A stretch of 64,000 bases of DNA from Acinetobacter sp. (GCA_031277915.1 JAITLL010000056.1:1-64000); one strand, 5' to 3'. Counted from the stretch's first letter, positions 1 to 10,508 are shown. The notes: generated from the sequence alone by a model not told the origin. Program-made: numbers and translations.

Positions 1-1667
1 AACACACCCAATTCAACTGCAATTTGCTTAATTGATTTTTGGTCTGGGTTACGAAGTACTGGCACAGTTAAACCATCAGGTGTTGCTACCGCAATTCCCA
101 TATGGATTTCATTGCGCAAGAGCACTGATTTACCATCATCAGATAGATGGCCTGCAAACTCACGCTCTTCTTTCAATAAATGCGCAACAGCTTTGATAAT
201 GAATGCCATAATCGTCAGGCTGATACCTTCTTTTTTGAAGTTGCCTTTCAGTTCATTACGCCAATCTTCTAACTCAGTGATATCAGCCAAATCAAACTGA
301 GTAACTTGCGGAATAAAGTTATTCAACGACAATTGCGGAATTGATACTTGCTGCAAACGCGTTAGTACTTTTTCTTCCACGCCACCAAACGCAGTGAAGT
401 CAGGAAGCTTTGGCAAACCCGAAACTGCTGGTGCAGCCGCAGCAACTGGGGCAGCTTGTGGCGCAGTTAAACGAGTCTTCACATAAGCAAAGATATCTTC
501 TTTAACAACGCGGCCATGCTCACCAGAAGTTTTAACTTGAGATAAAACTACACCAAGTTCACGAGCAAGCTTACGTACAGCAGGACCTGCATATACTTTA
601 GCGTTTTCGGCTTCTTGCTCTTTGGTCAACTTGTCACTTCCAGACGCTGGAGCAGATACAACCTGAGTCGGAGCAGGAGCTGCCGCTTTAGGTGCTGCTG
701 CCTGTGGAGCTGGAGCTACTTCTGCTTTTGCCGCTGGTGCCGCAGCAGGAGCTTGACCTTCAGTTTCAATTGTTGCAAGCAATATACCTTGTGAAACCTG
801 TTGGCCTGCTTGCAAATGAATCGCTTTCACAACACCTGCAACAGTACTTGGAACTTCAACAGTCGCTTTATCTGATTCAACTACAACAAGGCTTTGGTCT
901 ACATCAACTTTGTCGCCAACTTGTACCAAAATTTCAGCAACAACTGCTTTGTCTACGCCCAGATCAGGAACGTTAATATCAACTGGTCCAGATTGAGTAG
1001 CAGCCGCAGCTACAGTTTCTTGTTGAACTGGTGCAGGTGCTGCCGCTGTAGCTGCAGGAGCTTCAACTGGCGTACTTGATGCAGATGTTGTCTTCACTGT
1101 AATGAGCACAACACCTTCTTTAACTGTATCACCTTCTTTAACTTGAATGCTTTCTACAGTACCGGCAACACTGCTTGGTACTTCTACAGTTGCTTTGTCA
1201 GATTCAACCACAACGATGCTTTGCTCAACATCGATTTGCTCACCAACTTTTACTAAAATTTCACCAACTAGTGCTTTTTCAACACCAATATCAGGAACTT
1301 GAACTTCGACTACTTGGCTAGTGGTTGCCGCTGTTGGTTGTGCAGCAGTTGAAGCCTGTTGTACCGCTACCGGCGCTGCTGATTGTTCAGCTGCTGGTGC
1401 AGGTTTTGCAACTTCTTCTGCTTGAGCTACAGGTGCAGCACCCTCAGCTTCAAGTTCAAACAATACCGTACCTTCAGTTACGCTATCGCCTTCTTTGATT
1501 AAGATGCTTTTCACGACACCTGCTGAAGTGCTAGGCACTTCAACAGAGGCTTTATCTGACTCAAGCAAAACAAGGCTGTCATTTTCAGCAATGCTGTCAC
1601 CAACTTTTACCAAAATTTCAGCAACAACTGCTTTATCTACGCCAATATCAGGGGTCTTAATTTGCAT
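1..1667 (-). CDS. aceF: Pyruvate dehydrogenase E2, dihydrolipoamide acetyltransferase (C-terminus beyond left edge)
   Basis: E2 core of the pyruvate dehydrogenase complex; it moves the acetyl group from E1 to CoA. Reading leftward from ATG at 1667, the protein begins MQIKTPDIGVDKAVVAEILV. It has three tandem lipoyl domains of about 75 residues, each with an ESDKA(S/T)VEVPS lipoylation motif, separated by Ala/Pro-rich linkers. A peripheral subunit-binding domain (VYAGPAVRKLARELGV) and the start of the catalytic acyltransferase domain follow. The window ends before the catalytic HxxxDG motif, so the gene is partial. The start lies 2 bp after the aceE stop, and the ribosome site AGGGGA is inside the last aceE codons, so the two are co-transcribed and probably translationally coupled. 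Confidence 0.95.
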   Translation of the reverse strand, partial: MQIKTPDIGVDKAVVAEILVKVGDSIAENDSLVLLESDKASVEVPSTSAGVVKSILIKEGDSVTEGTVLFELEAEGAAPVAQAEEVAKPAPAAEQSAAPVAVQQASTAAQPTAATTSQVVEVQVPDIGVEKALVGEILVKVGEQIDVEQSIVVVESDKATVEVPSSVAGTVESIQVKEGDTVKEGVVLITVKTTSASSTPVEAPAATAAAPAPVQQETVAAAATQSGPVDINVPDLGVDKAVVAEILVQVGDKVDVDQSLVVVESDKATVEVPSTVAGVVKAIHLQAGQQVSQGILLATIETEGQAPAAAPAAKAEVAPAPQAAAPKAAAPAPTQVVSAPASGSDKLTKEQEAENAKVYAGPAVRKLARELGVVLSQVKTSGEHGRVVKEDIFAYVKTRLTAPQAAPVAAAAPAVSGLPKLPDFTAFGGVEEKVLTRLQQVSIPQLSLNNFIPQVTQFDLADITELEDWRNELKGNFKKEGISLTIMAFIIKAVAHLLKEEREFAGHLSDDGKSVLLRNEIHMGIAVATPDGLTVPVLRNPDQKSIKQIAVELGV

Positions 1668-1669
1668 AC

Positions 1670-4387
1670 TTAGTTCCCCTCACCTGTTTGCGTTTCATTG
1701 TATTCAGCCACTGCCTGAATTTCTGGATGTGCTTGTGGAGCCCATGCAACCGGACGGTCAGTATCTAACTCAAAGTTAGAAATTGCATCTTTCACCAAAC
1801 GTGCATCCACCTCACCTTCGTCAGCTAGTTTTTTCAACGTAGCAACAACGATATGCGCAGCATCAACACCAAAGAAACTACGTAAGTTAGCACGTGTATC
1901 TGAACGGCCATAACCATCTGTACCTAATGCAACAAATGGGCGGCCATCTGGAAGATAAGCACGGATTTGTTCGCTATACGCACGCATATGGTCTGTAGCA
2001 GAAACTACGATACCTTCTGTACCACGTAACTGTTTAGATACCCAAGATTCTTTCACTTCTTCAGTAAGTGGGTGTAAGCGGTTGTATTCTTCACATGCCA
2101 TACCATCACGTGACAACTCATTGAAGCTAGTTACACTCCAAACGTTTGAATGGATTTGGTATTCATCACGTAAGATTTTCGCAGCTTTAATCACTTCACG
2201 AAGAATTACACCTGAACCAAGTAATTGGACAGTTGCTTTTTCATCTTTTTCGAACAAGTACATACCACGTTTAATGCCCTCCTCAGCGCCTTCAGGCATT
2301 GCAGGATGCTCGTAGTTTTCGTTCATTACAGTTAGGTAATAGAACACACGCTCTTGGTTCACATACATACGTTGCAAACCGTCATGCACGATTACAGCCA
2401 ACTCATAACCAAAACATGGATCATAAGATACGCAGTTTGGAATCGTGTTCGCCAAGATATGTGAATGACCATCTTGATGCTGTAAACCTTCACCGTTCAA
2501 TGTAGTACGACCAGCTGTCGCACCTAACAAGAAACCTTGAGCTTGTGCATCACCAGCTGCCCATGCAATGTCACCAATACGTTGGAAACCAAACATTGAG
2601 TAGTACATGTACATTGGAATCATTGGCAAATTATTGGTTGAATAACTTGTTGCCAACGCAGCCCATGCGCTCATTGCACCAGCTTCGTTAATCCCCTCTT
2701 GAAGCATGTGACCGTCACTTGCTTCACGGTAATGCATTAACTGTTCTTGGTCTTCTGGAGTATATTTTTGACCGTGAGCGGCATAAATACCAAGCTGACG
2801 GAACATACCTTCTAGACCAAAAGTACGTGCTTCATCTGGAACGATTGGCACTACGCGGTCTTTAATTGCTTTTTCTTTAAGTAAAGCAGCAATTAAACGA
2901 ACCATCACCATCGTAGTAGATTGTTCTTTACCACCAGAACCGTTTAATACTGCATCAAATACAGATAATTCAGGAATCGCTAAAATTTCACTCTCTTTAC
3001 GACGTGCAGGTAGGTAACCACCTAATGCTTCACGACGCGCCTTCATGTACTTCATTTCTGGAGAGTTTTCACTTGGGCGGTAGAATGGAAGCTCTTCTAA
3101 TTTATCATCTGTAAATGGCAGATTAAAACGGTCACGTACATATTTTAAAGAATCGATCTGCATTTTTTTGATTTGGTGAGTTTTGTTCACCGCCTCAATT
3201 TCTTCAGACAAACCGTAACCTTTAACAGTTTTCGCAAGAATAACTGTCGGTTGACCTTTAGCTGTCATTGCTTCTGCATAGGCAGCAAAAACTTTGTACG
3301 GATCATGACCACCACGGTTAAGATTATCGATGTCTTCATCGCTTAAATCTTTTACAAGTTCCGCAGCTTCTGGGTACTTGCCAAAGAATTTCTCACGTGT
3401 ATATGCACCACCTTTCACTTGATAGCGTTGGTATTCACCATCAACAGTTTCTTCCATTACCGCTTTTAAAGCGCCTGTGTTGTCTTTTGCAAGCAGCGGA
3501 TCCCAATGACGACCCCATACCACTTTAATGACACGCCAGCCCGCACCACGGAATAAAGATTCTAATTCTTGAATGATTTTACCGTTACCACGTACAGGAC
3601 CATCTAGACGCTGTAAGTTACAGTTAACAACCCAGATCAAGTTATCAAGTTTTTCACGACCAGCAAGTGAAATTGCACCAGTACTTTCTGGCTCATCCAT
3701 TTCACCATCACCAAGATATGCCCAGACTTTACGATTTTCTTCTTTGATCAAGCCACGGTTCATCAAATATTTTTGAATGTGCGCTTGATAAATCGACATG
3801 ATTGGACCAAGACCCATTGATACAGTTGGGAATTGCCAATAGTCCGGCATTAAATATGGATGTGGATAGCTTGGTAAACCGTTACCGCCAACTTCACGGC
3901 GGAAATTACTTAACTGTTCTTCAGTCAAACGCCCTTCAAGGAATGAACGAGCATAAATACCAGGAGCACAGTGCCCTTGGTAATAAATCATATCTCCGCC
4001 AAAGTTATCGCTGTTTGCGCGGAAGAAATGGTTAAAACCTACGTCATATAATGTTGCACTTGATGCGAAACTCGCTAAGTGACCACCTAAATCATCACCT
4101 GTTTTATTCGCGCGAAGTACCATTGCTAAGGCATTCCAACGAATCAATGCACGAATACGGCGTTCCATATCTTGGTCGCCTGGCATTGCAGGTTGCTCTT
4201 CAACAGAAATTGTATTTAAGTAAGGTGTATTGAGACGTTGAATTGGAACATGCTTAGCAATTGCTTGTTGGTAAAGTTTTTCCAACAAGAATGCTGCTCG
4301 CTCAGTTCCCATATGTTGTAAAACTGAATCGAATGCATCTTGCCATTCTTGGGTTTCTTGTGCGTCGGAGTCACCGTAAAACGCCAT
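1670..4387 (-). CDS. aceE: Pyruvate dehydrogenase E1 component, homodimeric type
   Basis: Thiamine diphosphate enzyme that decarboxylates pyruvate and acetylates the lipoyl groups of E2. At 905 residues it has the usual length of the single-chain proteobacterial E1. The ThDP/Mg motif is visible as GDGEMDEPES at about residues 226-235, followed by NLIWVVNCNLQRLDG about 25 residues later. The N-terminal region that docks to E2 is present. ATG at 4387 is preceded by AGGTG. It is the first gene of the aceE-aceF operon. The 250 bp upstream hold the terminator of the neighbouring peptidase gene and must contain the promoter. Confidence 0.97.
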   Translation of the reverse strand: MAFYGDSDAQETQEWQDAFDSVLQHMGTERAAFLLEKLYQQAIAKHVPIQRLNTPYLNTISVEEQPAMPGDQDMERRIRALIRWNALAMVLRANKTGDDLGGHLASFASSATLYDVGFNHFFRANSDNFGGDMIYYQGHCAPGIYARSFLEGRLTEEQLSNFRREVGGNGLPSYPHPYLMPDYWQFPTVSMGLGPIMSIYQAHIQKYLMNRGLIKEENRKVWAYLGDGEMDEPESTGAISLAGREKLDNLIWVVNCNLQRLDGPVRGNGKIIQELESLFRGAGWRVIKVVWGRHWDPLLAKDNTGALKAVMEETVDGEYQRYQVKGGAYTREKFFGKYPEAAELVKDLSDEDIDNLNRGGHDPYKVFAAYAEAMTAKGQPTVILAKTVKGYGLSEEIEAVNKTHQIKKMQIDSLKYVRDRFNLPFTDDKLEELPFYRPSENSPEMKYMKARREALGGYLPARRKESEILAIPELSVFDAVLNGSGGKEQSTTMVMVRLIAALLKEKAIKDRVVPIVPDEARTFGLEGMFRQLGIYAAHGQKYTPEDQEQLMHYREASDGHMLQEGINEAGAMSAWAALATSYSTNNLPMIPMYMYYSMFGFQRIGDIAWAAGDAQAQGFLLGATAGRTTLNGEGLQHQDGHSHILANTIPNCVSYDPCFGYELAVIVHDGLQRMYVNQERVFYYLTVMNENYEHPAMPEGAEEGIKRGMYLFEKDEKATVQLLGSGVILREVIKAAKILRDEYQIHSNVWSVTSFNELSRDGMACEEYNRLHPLTEEVKESWVSKQLRGTEGIVVSATDHMRAYSEQIRAYLPDGRPFVALGTDGYGRSDTRANLRSFFGVDAAHIVVATLKKLADEGEVDARLVKDAISNFELDTDRPVAWAPQAHPEIQAVAEYNETQTGEGN

Positions 4388-4530
4388 AATTCACCTGTTC
4401 CTTGTTCTCTAATCTACTTTGTATTTTTACCACGTTTTGCCCCTCTCAAGTTATTGCCACGGGTGAATGTGAGGGGGCTCTATTATTTTCTGAATGAATA
4501 GTCATTGACCGAACATGACTCAAAATAACA

Positions 4531-4557
4531 AAAAAACGCCAATATAGGCGTTTTTTT
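4531..4557 (-). terminator. Intrinsic terminator of the M23 peptidase gene
   Basis: AACGCC-AATAT-GGCGTT type hairpin flanked by A and T runs on both sides, 80 bp beyond the stop of the leftward gene ending at 4639. The symmetrical A/T flanks would allow termination in either direction. Confidence 0.8.
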
Positions 4558-4638
4558 ATACGATTATTACGTTAAGAAAGGTTTATGTTCATTTTCAGAT
4601 TCAAAAATTTAATAACCTTGATCTTATAAGAAATGTAA

Positions 4639-5331
4639 TTAAGGCAACATTGCTAAGTAAGTTGATGGATTCTTACGTTGACCATCTTTAACTACTTCGT
4701 AATGTAAATGTGGCCCAGTACAGCGACCTGTACAACCCACATTCGCAATATGGTCACCAGCAGAAACCTGATCACCCACACGAACCATTAGACGTGAAGC
4801 ATGTGCATAGCGTGTTAAATAACCATTACCATGGTTAATTTCAACATATTGGCCATAACCTGTACCCCAGCCCGATTTAGTTACAATACCAGGACCTGTC
4901 GCATAGATTGGTGTGCCACTTGGCGCCGACATATCTAAACCACCATGGTGTTCTGCACGACCACTCATAGTGCGACCACCAAAGTTAGAAGAAACACGTA
5001 CAGTATCAGGAAGAGGATGAGAAACTAACCAAGAATAAGCATTTGAAGAAGAGGCATTAAAAGAGTTTTTAGCGGTCGTATGACCATATTTTTTTGCCAG
5101 TGAGTCGTTGTTGAGCTCAACTGTTTTTGGGCGTAAAGTGACTGAAACTTTTGCACTCGCCGGAAGATCTAAATCATCAGGATGCGTATATGAACCTTGA
5201 GATAATGTTTTTGATAACTGTTCCAATCGATCTGAGTCAGTAGATTGGTTAATATTTTGATAATCTGCAAAAGCAACTGATGCTGCCGAAGCGGCAAGTG
5301 AAAACGCTAATAAAATACGACGCGTGTGCAT
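4639..5331 (-). CDS. Secreted M23-family metallopeptidase (LytM/NlpD-like)
   Basis: Predicted periplasmic zinc peptidase acting on peptidoglycan cross-bridges, or an inactive activator of amidases. A signal peptide ends near residue 22 (SAASVAFA). The C-terminal M23 domain keeps the metal and catalytic residues: H129 and D133 in HHGGLDMSAPSGTP, H177 in TRYAHAS, and HLH at 208-210. Because these are intact, I expect an active enzyme. Residues 25-110 are a low-complexity linker without recognised domains. ATG at 5331 has GAGG five bases upstream. It stands alone between its own terminator and the divergent dciA-like gene. Confidence 0.88.
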   Translation of the reverse strand: MHTRRILLAFSLAASAASVAFADYQNINQSTDSDRLEQLSKTLSQGSYTHPDDLDLPASAKVSVTLRPKTVELNNDSLAKKYGHTTAKNSFNASSSNAYSWLVSHPLPDTVRVSSNFGGRTMSGRAEHHGGLDMSAPSGTPIYATGPGIVTKSGWGTGYGQYVEINHGNGYLTRYAHASRLMVRVGDQVSAGDHIANVGCTGRCTGPHLHYEVVKDGQRKNPSTYLAMLP

Positions 5332-5438
5332 AAAAACCTCTTGAAACTGTTCTTACTCAAGTTCCTTATGATCTCTTCCTTGATATCAGTTGAAATGAGC
5401 GCTTAAGATTAAGACAAGAATCTATCCGAGAATGACCC

Positions 5439-5879
5439 ATGTCCAAACCCGATAACGTTTTTCAACAAACCGGAAAACACATAAAAACAGGAAACCTTAC
5501 GTTTCTAACAACGCAAGTCGCGCAATGGCAAAGACTTACGAAAATAATCCAACCCTTATTGCCCCAACCGGAACAATGGCAGGTCGTGTGTTATCAAAAT
5601 GGCTCTTTAATTATTACCGGTGAAAATCAGGCAATGATTAGTCAACTCAGCTATTTACAGAGCCAATATGTATCTAAATTATCTCAACTTGAAGGATTAA
5701 AAGATCTACAAAGAATTCAAGTTCGCTTAAGAAATAAAACTGCTTCTATAACGACCCCATCTGAGCCTTCTAAATCCATCCCCCCGGAAACACAAGAAAT
5801 GTTACGTAGTGCCGCCGACTTCGTGAGCGACCCTAAGCTTAGCCAAGCTTTACTACGTTTGGCAAGCAATAAAAAATGA
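5439..5879 (+). CDS. dciA: DUF721/DciA-like protein, probable replicative helicase loader
   Basis: 146-residue protein of the DUF721 type. The family includes DciA, which loads DnaB helicase in bacteria lacking DnaC. Residues 15-100 fit the KH-like fold: an amphipathic segment (LTFLTTQVAQWQRLTKIIQP), a strand WQVVCYQNGSLIITGEN, a helix ISQLSYLQSQYVSKLSQL, then IQVRLRN. The C-terminus is polar, with a short helix (PKLSQALLRLASNKK). The position next to lpxC matches the place of dciA in other gammaproteobacteria, where it lies between lpxC and secA. Here it converges on lpxC. The helicase-loading role is inferred from family and position. Confidence 0.75.
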   Translation: MSKPDNVFQQTGKHIKTGNLTFLTTQVAQWQRLTKIIQPLLPQPEQWQVVCYQNGSLIITGENQAMISQLSYLQSQYVSKLSQLEGLKDLQRIQVRLRNKTASITTPSEPSKSIPPETQEMLRSAADFVSDPKLSQALLRLASNKK

Positions 5880-5976
5880 TGAGTTTTCTATTTCTTAATT
5901 AGAATCGTTCTTATTATGTGATAAAAATCACATTTTTTCATGTTACACTATAACATAGCCAAACAAAGACAATGAC

Positions 5977-6879
5977 TTATGTCACACTCACGTATGGAAT
6001 TGGACAGTCCATCTCGTCATCAAATGTTACAATTTCATAATTACTCGGATCACTTTGAACATTGCGTAATAGCTGATTATTCAAAGCATGTCCCGATTTA
6101 TACCCATCAAACTTGGCAATAATTTGATGACCAAGTAGATACAAATCACCCACTGCATCTAAAATTTTATGTCGGACAAATTCATCAGCAAACCGTAAAC
6201 CTTCTTCGTTCACAACCCCTGTATCATCTACACCAATTGCATTATCTAGACTCGCTCCTAAAGCCAAATTATTGGCTTTGAGATAGTCTAAATCTTTCAT
6301 AAATCCAAAAGTTCGCGCCTCACTGACTTCATATACAAACGTTTCGGTAGAAAAATCAATGGTTGCAGACTGATACTCTTTTGCAAAGGCAGGATGATCA
6401 AAATCAATCGTAAAGTTGAGCTGAAAACCATTATGCGGACTGAAAATAGCTTTTTTATCATCAATTAAAGCTGCAACTGGTTTCAATATTCTTATAAATT
6501 TTTTCGGAGCATCTTGTTCACGCAAACCGCCTTGCATCAACAAATAAATAAATGGGCCGGCACTACCATCCATAATAGGAACTTCGGATGCAGAGACTTC
6601 CACAATTAAATTATCAATTCCTAAACCCGCAATTGCACTCATCACATGTTCAATTGTGCCTACCTTAATATCACCAGTGACAAGATTTGAGCACATAAAT
6701 GCTTCTTGAATCAGCAATGCATCAGCTGAGATATCGACAGGTGGATTCAAATCGATACGGCGAAATACAATACCTCCATCCACGGTATGTGGAATGAAAT
6801 TGATCATCACTTTTTGACCGCTATGAAGACCTATTCCACTCGCTTTTACCACACGACTGAGAGTACGTTGTTTCACCAT
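5977..6879 (-). CDS. lpxC: UDP-3-O-acyl-N-acetylglucosamine deacetylase
   Basis: Zinc deacetylase that catalyses the first committed step of lipid A synthesis in the cytoplasm. It has 300 residues, the usual length. The zinc ligands are visible as H78 (GTIEHVMS), H237 and D241 ([14 protein letters not shown]), with the general base/acid H264 in KSGHALN. The MDGS motif is at 103-106. The N-terminus ([18 protein letters not shown]) is typical. It sits downstream of ftsZ as in other gammaproteobacteria, but the ftsZ terminator at 6941-6970 separates it, so it should have its own promoter in 6880-6940. Nothing looks altered; loss of this gene is a known colistin resistance route in Acinetobacter. 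Confidence 0.97.
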   Translation of the reverse strand: MVKQRTLSRVVKASGIGLHSGQKVMINFIPHTVDGGIVFRRIDLNPPVDISADALLIQEAFMCSNLVTGDIKVGTIEHVMSAIAGLGIDNLIVEVSASEVPIMDGSAGPFIYLLMQGGLREQDAPKKFIRILKPVAALIDDKKAIFSPHNGFQLNFTIDFDHPAFAKEYQSATIDFSTETFVYEVSEARTFGFMKDLDYLKANNLALGASLDNAIGVDDTGVVNEEGLRFADEFVRHKILDAVGDLYLLGHQIIAKFDGYKSGHALNNQLLRNVQSDPSNYEIVTFDDEMDCPIPYVSVT

Positions 6880-6940
6880 GCTTTGTAACTTCTTTTTTAA
6901 AACCGCTATACGTTAGCATATTTAGTCATTGATCAAAAAT

Positions 6941-6970
6941 AAAAAAGGCAGTGTTTACACACTGCCTTTT
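6941..6970 (-). terminator. Intrinsic terminator after ftsZ
   Basis: AAAAGGCAGTGT-TTAC-ACACTGCCTTTT hairpin, 19 bp beyond the ftsZ stop, with an A run on the left that becomes the U tract for leftward transcription. It closes the mur/fts transcription unit before lpxC. Confidence 0.85.
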
Positions 6971-6988
6971 AATGGATTGAATGCTAAA

Positions 6989-8164
6989 TTACTTACGTTG
7001 CTGATTTTTCAAGTAATCTTGAATGCTCATTGGCGATGAACGTGGCGATGAACTTGGTGCATTATTCACATCAGTTTCAGCATTTTGGCGCTTGTTAATT
7101 GCAGGAACATCATCTTCATCTACAGATTGTGCAGATTGAGTCGATGTATGGCTTACTGTATTACGCTTTCTTGGCTCTGCATCTGCTGCATTACGTGTTA
7201 AACCAGTTGCAATCACAGTTACACGTAATTCATCACGTGCATCTGGATCAAATACTGTACCGTAGAAGATTTCACCTTCATCAAGGTCAACAATCTGGTT
7301 AACCACATCAGTAATGATTTCTGTTTCACGTAACGTGATGTCATCACCACCCGTAATGTTAATTAACACGCCTTTAGCATTAATAATATTCACATTATCA
7401 AGTAATGGGCTACGGATTGCCTGTTCAGCAGCTTGACGTGCACGGTCTTCACCACGGCCTAAACCAGCACCCATCATTGCATAACCACGAGTACTCATTG
7501 CAGTTTTCAAATCGGCGAAGTCAAGGTTAATATGACCACGGTTAACCACTAGGTCAAAAATACTGCGTACAGCATTTAACAATACATCATCTGCCTTTTT
7601 ATAGGCATCTTTCATTGAAATATCACCATAAACACTTAACAAGCGCTGGTTAGGAATAATAATCAATGAATCAACATGTGCTTCAAGTGCTTCAATACCA
7701 CGCTCAGCAGACTTTTGACGACGACGACCTTCAAAGTTAAATGGAGTCGTTACAACACCAACAGTCAAAATTCCCATTTCTTTGGCAACTTCAGCAACAA
7801 CCGGAGCTGCGCCAGTACCTGTACCGCCACCCATACCAGCGGTTACAAATACCATGTCAGTGCCTTCAAGGTGCTGACGAATAATTTCACGACTTTCTTC
7901 TGCTGCAACTTGACCCACTTCAGGGTTAGCACCAGCACCTAGACCACGTGTACTTTGCTCACCTAACTGAATTTTGAAAGGTGCATTCATGCAATCAAGT
8001 GCTTGTTTATCTGTATTAGCACAAACGAATTTAACACCCTGAATATCAGACTGTACCATGTGCTGAACAGCATTACCGCCACCACCACCTACACCAAATA
8101 CAGTGAAACGGGCTTGACCGTTGCCATCGTTTAGTTCATCTTCTATAAATTCAAATGAGGCCAT
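6989..8164 (-). CDS. ftsZ: Cell division GTPase FtsZ
   Basis: Tubulin-like GTPase that polymerises into the Z-ring at midcell. The 391 residues include the tubulin signature [10 protein letters not shown] at 112-121, the N-terminal [10 protein letters not shown] nucleotide motif, and the T7-loop region NLDFADLKT. After about residue 320 comes a polar linker ([20 protein letters not shown]...). The tail [13 protein letters not shown] stands where the conserved D-I/V-P-x-F-L-R peptide binding FtsA and ZipA normally lies and is only a loose match. It is the last gene of the dcw cluster, 164 bp after ftsA, and may have its own promoter in that gap. Confidence 0.97.
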   Translation of the reverse strand: MASFEFIEDELNDGNGQARFTVFGVGGGGGNAVQHMVQSDIQGVKFVCANTDKQALDCMNAPFKIQLGEQSTRGLGAGANPEVGQVAAEESREIIRQHLEGTDMVFVTAGMGGGTGTGAAPVVAEVAKEMGILTVGVVTTPFNFEGRRRQKSAERGIEALEAHVDSLIIIPNQRLLSVYGDISMKDAYKKADDVLLNAVRSIFDLVVNRGHINLDFADLKTAMSTRGYAMMGAGLGRGEDRARQAAEQAIRSPLLDNVNIINAKGVLINITGGDDITLRETEIITDVVNQIVDLDEGEIFYGTVFDPDARDELRVTVIATGLTRNAADAEPRKRNTVSHTSTQSAQSVDEDDVPAINKRQNAETDVNNAPSSSPRSSPMSIQDYLKNQQRK

Positions 8165-8328
8165 GACCTTTAGGGTTCCTAATACATTATGGCAGTCACT
8201 TCAGCCCGTATACTGCCTTGATTTTCAAAAATAACTAATTTTAAGAATGCTGTGCAATACAAACCTTGTCAAGTACAGTGGTTTTCTCTTACAACTTCCT
8301 AACAATTCTACCAATAAATCCATACATC

Positions 8329-9591
8329 CTAAAAAATGGCTTTAAGTTTGCTATTAAACGCATTCCAGCCATTCACCATTCGTTCCCATACCGAACGGTC
8401 ACTTCCCTCTTCAGGTTCCTCAACAGCATCTTGTAACTCGCTTTGGCTAAACATAAGCAAACCAGCTGCTGTCGCATACATTGATCGACGCAATGCAGCT
8501 TGATGCTGATCATCAGCATACACCTGTAACGGTGGATTACCTAAATGAGCAGACACGCCTAACATACGACGCGCTAAACTTACCATACCTTCGATTTGGC
8601 AAGCATCGCCCGTTAATACAACACCATGATATAAACCATGAATTGCACCGCTTTGTTCGAGTTCATCGCGAATATGACTAAAGATCTCTTCATAACGGGC
8701 AATAATAATTTCTGACAACTCAATTCGACTAATGGTTTGAGGGCCATCGATGCCTTCTACCTGAATCATGTGATCAGGTTTAACAGCACTTAAATCAACA
8801 CAACCATGCAGAATTTTAATGCGTTCAGCTTCTTCAGTGGTTGTTTGCAACACGGCAGCAATATCACGGGTAACATGCTCACCGCCTCGCTGTAATGTAC
8901 GTGCTAACGCTAAACGGCCATCTAAATAAACTGCCAGATTGGTAATGCCTGCGCCAATATCAACCAGACAAACACCATATTCTTTTTCATCTTTAAGCAA
9001 ACTTGCTTCAGCAGTTGCCAAGCAAGAAACCACCATTTTCTCAACCCCAATGTTCGCACCTTTCATTGCACGATCAAGGTTTTGCATGGTAGCAATCGGC
9101 ATCATCATCAACTGATAATGACCAGTCATGCTATGAGCGGTCATATTGATTGGGTTTTGAACCCATTCAGCAGAGTCACCTAACTCAAAACCTAGCGGTA
9201 CTGCACTCGCTAAATAATAGTCAGAAGTCACATGGCTTGCTTTTGCTAATTCTAATGCACGCACAACTTCGTTAGTTGTAATCACATGCGCTGGATTAGC
9301 AACTGGTGTACGACCAGAGGCATAAAAGCTTTGTAACTCGGTACTCGGAATAGACACCCATGCGCTATGAATGCGACACTCGGCCATATTCTCCGCTTCA
9401 GCAACGGCGTTTTTAATCGCAGCAATGACTTTATCGAGACTTACAATTTTTCCTTTGTTCATGCCTCGATTGCGAGCAGTCGCCATACCGATAACCTGAA
9501 TGTTATCCGGTGCATGAATTTTTCCAATCAAAACTGAAACTTTATGCGTCCCAATGTCAATCGCAACAACTGAGGGAACAGCTTCACTCAT
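8329..9591 (-). CDS. ftsA: Cell division protein FtsA
   Basis: Actin-like ATPase that tethers FtsZ to the membrane and recruits later division proteins. The N-terminus has the phosphate-1 motif VVAIDIGTHKVSVLIG, the middle has CLVDIGAGITNLAVY, and the C-terminus ends in an amphipathic membrane-targeting helix (WNAFNSKLKAIF). I place the start at ATG 9591 (420 residues); the frame also allows GTG one codon earlier. It lies 60 bp after ftsQ and before ftsZ, the normal order. Confidence 0.95.
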   Translation of the reverse strand: MSEAVPSVVAIDIGTHKVSVLIGKIHAPDNIQVIGMATARNRGMNKGKIVSLDKVIAAIKNAVAEAENMAECRIHSAWVSIPSTELQSFYASGRTPVANPAHVITTNEVVRALELAKASHVTSDYYLASAVPLGFELGDSAEWVQNPINMTAHSMTGHYQLMMMPIATMQNLDRAMKGANIGVEKMVVSCLATAEASLLKDEKEYGVCLVDIGAGITNLAVYLDGRLALARTLQRGGEHVTRDIAAVLQTTTEEAERIKILHGCVDLSAVKPDHMIQVEGIDGPQTISRIELSEIIIARYEEIFSHIRDELEQSGAIHGLYHGVVLTGDACQIEGMVSLARRMLGVSAHLGNPPLQVYADDQHQAALRRSMYATAAGLLMFSQSELQDAVEEPEEGSDRSVWERMVNGWNAFNSKLKAIF

Positions 9592-9651
9592 CACTCATAC
9601 CATTTCTTTGTTGTCTAATACCAGGCAAATTGCCTATTTTAAAGCCACGTA

Positions 9652-10506
9652 TTATGGCTTTGCTTTTGTACCACCTGCAATGCTTGTGTCATCACTCGTT
9701 ACAACAAACTGACCATTCACAATTTTAGGTGGGGTTGCATTCTTCCATTGAATAGATAATCCATTACGATATCGTAAATCAATGGCTGAGATTTTCGTCC
9801 ACACAGGTTTTAGGTCAGATTGTGCCAAGTGACTTAAACGTTGCAATTTATTCATTGTTTGATCTTGGTCAACAATAATTCGTAAACCAGAGTCAAACTG
9901 CATAAACCAAGTCATTCGCTCTGTTAGATATAACTCTTTTAAATGCAAATTAACAGGATGGAATAACTGATTAATTTCATTATAGCGTCGCATCATCATT
10001 TTAGACTGGCTTACCGGGCCATGTAACAGTGGAAGCTCAGGATGAAGTCTTGGTTCTGCCTCACTAAATACATCGCCACCATCGCTTAATAAGCGACCTG
10101 TTCCCCAACGGGCGATAGCATGTCGAGGCATAACACGAACGCGAATACCATTTGGCCAAGCACGAGATACAACGACTCGGTCTACCCATGAAATTTCTAA
10201 TGCTTTATCACGAATCTGCTCTAAGTCAGATGTAAAGTAATTATCTTTTACTATGGGTTGCACATATCGCATCACTTGTTGGGTTTCAACTGGAGTTGTT
10301 GAACCTACAACTTCAAGTTTTGCGATAGTTGCATCAGTAATAACTTTATATAGCCCGTAAATTCCGACCGCCAAGACCAAAAAGGCAATAACCAGCAACA
10401 CCCATCCGCCGACATTGGCAAGCTTCTGCTTACGCGTAGGCGGTTTTTCATGAATGGAGGTAATTGCCGCACGTTTACGGCGCATGGAAGCCGGAAGTTG
10501 TGCCAT
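9652..10506 (-). CDS. ftsQ: Cell division protein FtsQ
   Basis: Bitopic divisome protein linking early and late division proteins through FtsB and FtsL. It has a basic cytoplasmic N-terminus (RRKRAAITSIHEKPPTRKQK), one membrane segment at about 34-52 (VLLVIAFLVLAVGIYGLY), then a POTRA domain (IAKLEVVGSTTPVETQQV) and the FtsQ beta domain with RVRVMPRHAIARWG. The start ATG lies 2 bp after the ddl stop, so the two are translationally coupled. Its 284 residues are normal for the family. Confidence 0.95.
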   Translation of the reverse strand: MAQLPASMRRKRAAITSIHEKPPTRKQKLANVGGWVLLVIAFLVLAVGIYGLYKVITDATIAKLEVVGSTTPVETQQVMRYVQPIVKDNYFTSDLEQIRDKALEISWVDRVVVSRAWPNGIRVRVMPRHAIARWGTGRLLSDGGDVFSEAEPRLHPELPLLHGPVSQSKMMMRRYNEINQLFHPVNLHLKELYLTERMTWFMQFDSGLRIIVDQDQTMNKLQRLSHLAQSDLKPVWTKISAIDLRYRNGLSIQWKNATPPKIVNGQFVVTSDDTSIAGGTKAKP

Positions 10507-10508
10507 AT

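Noticed and set aside
692-1779. Rightward frames across aceF
   Set aside because: They arise from the repetitive Ala/Pro linkers and lipoyl repeats of aceF on the other strand.
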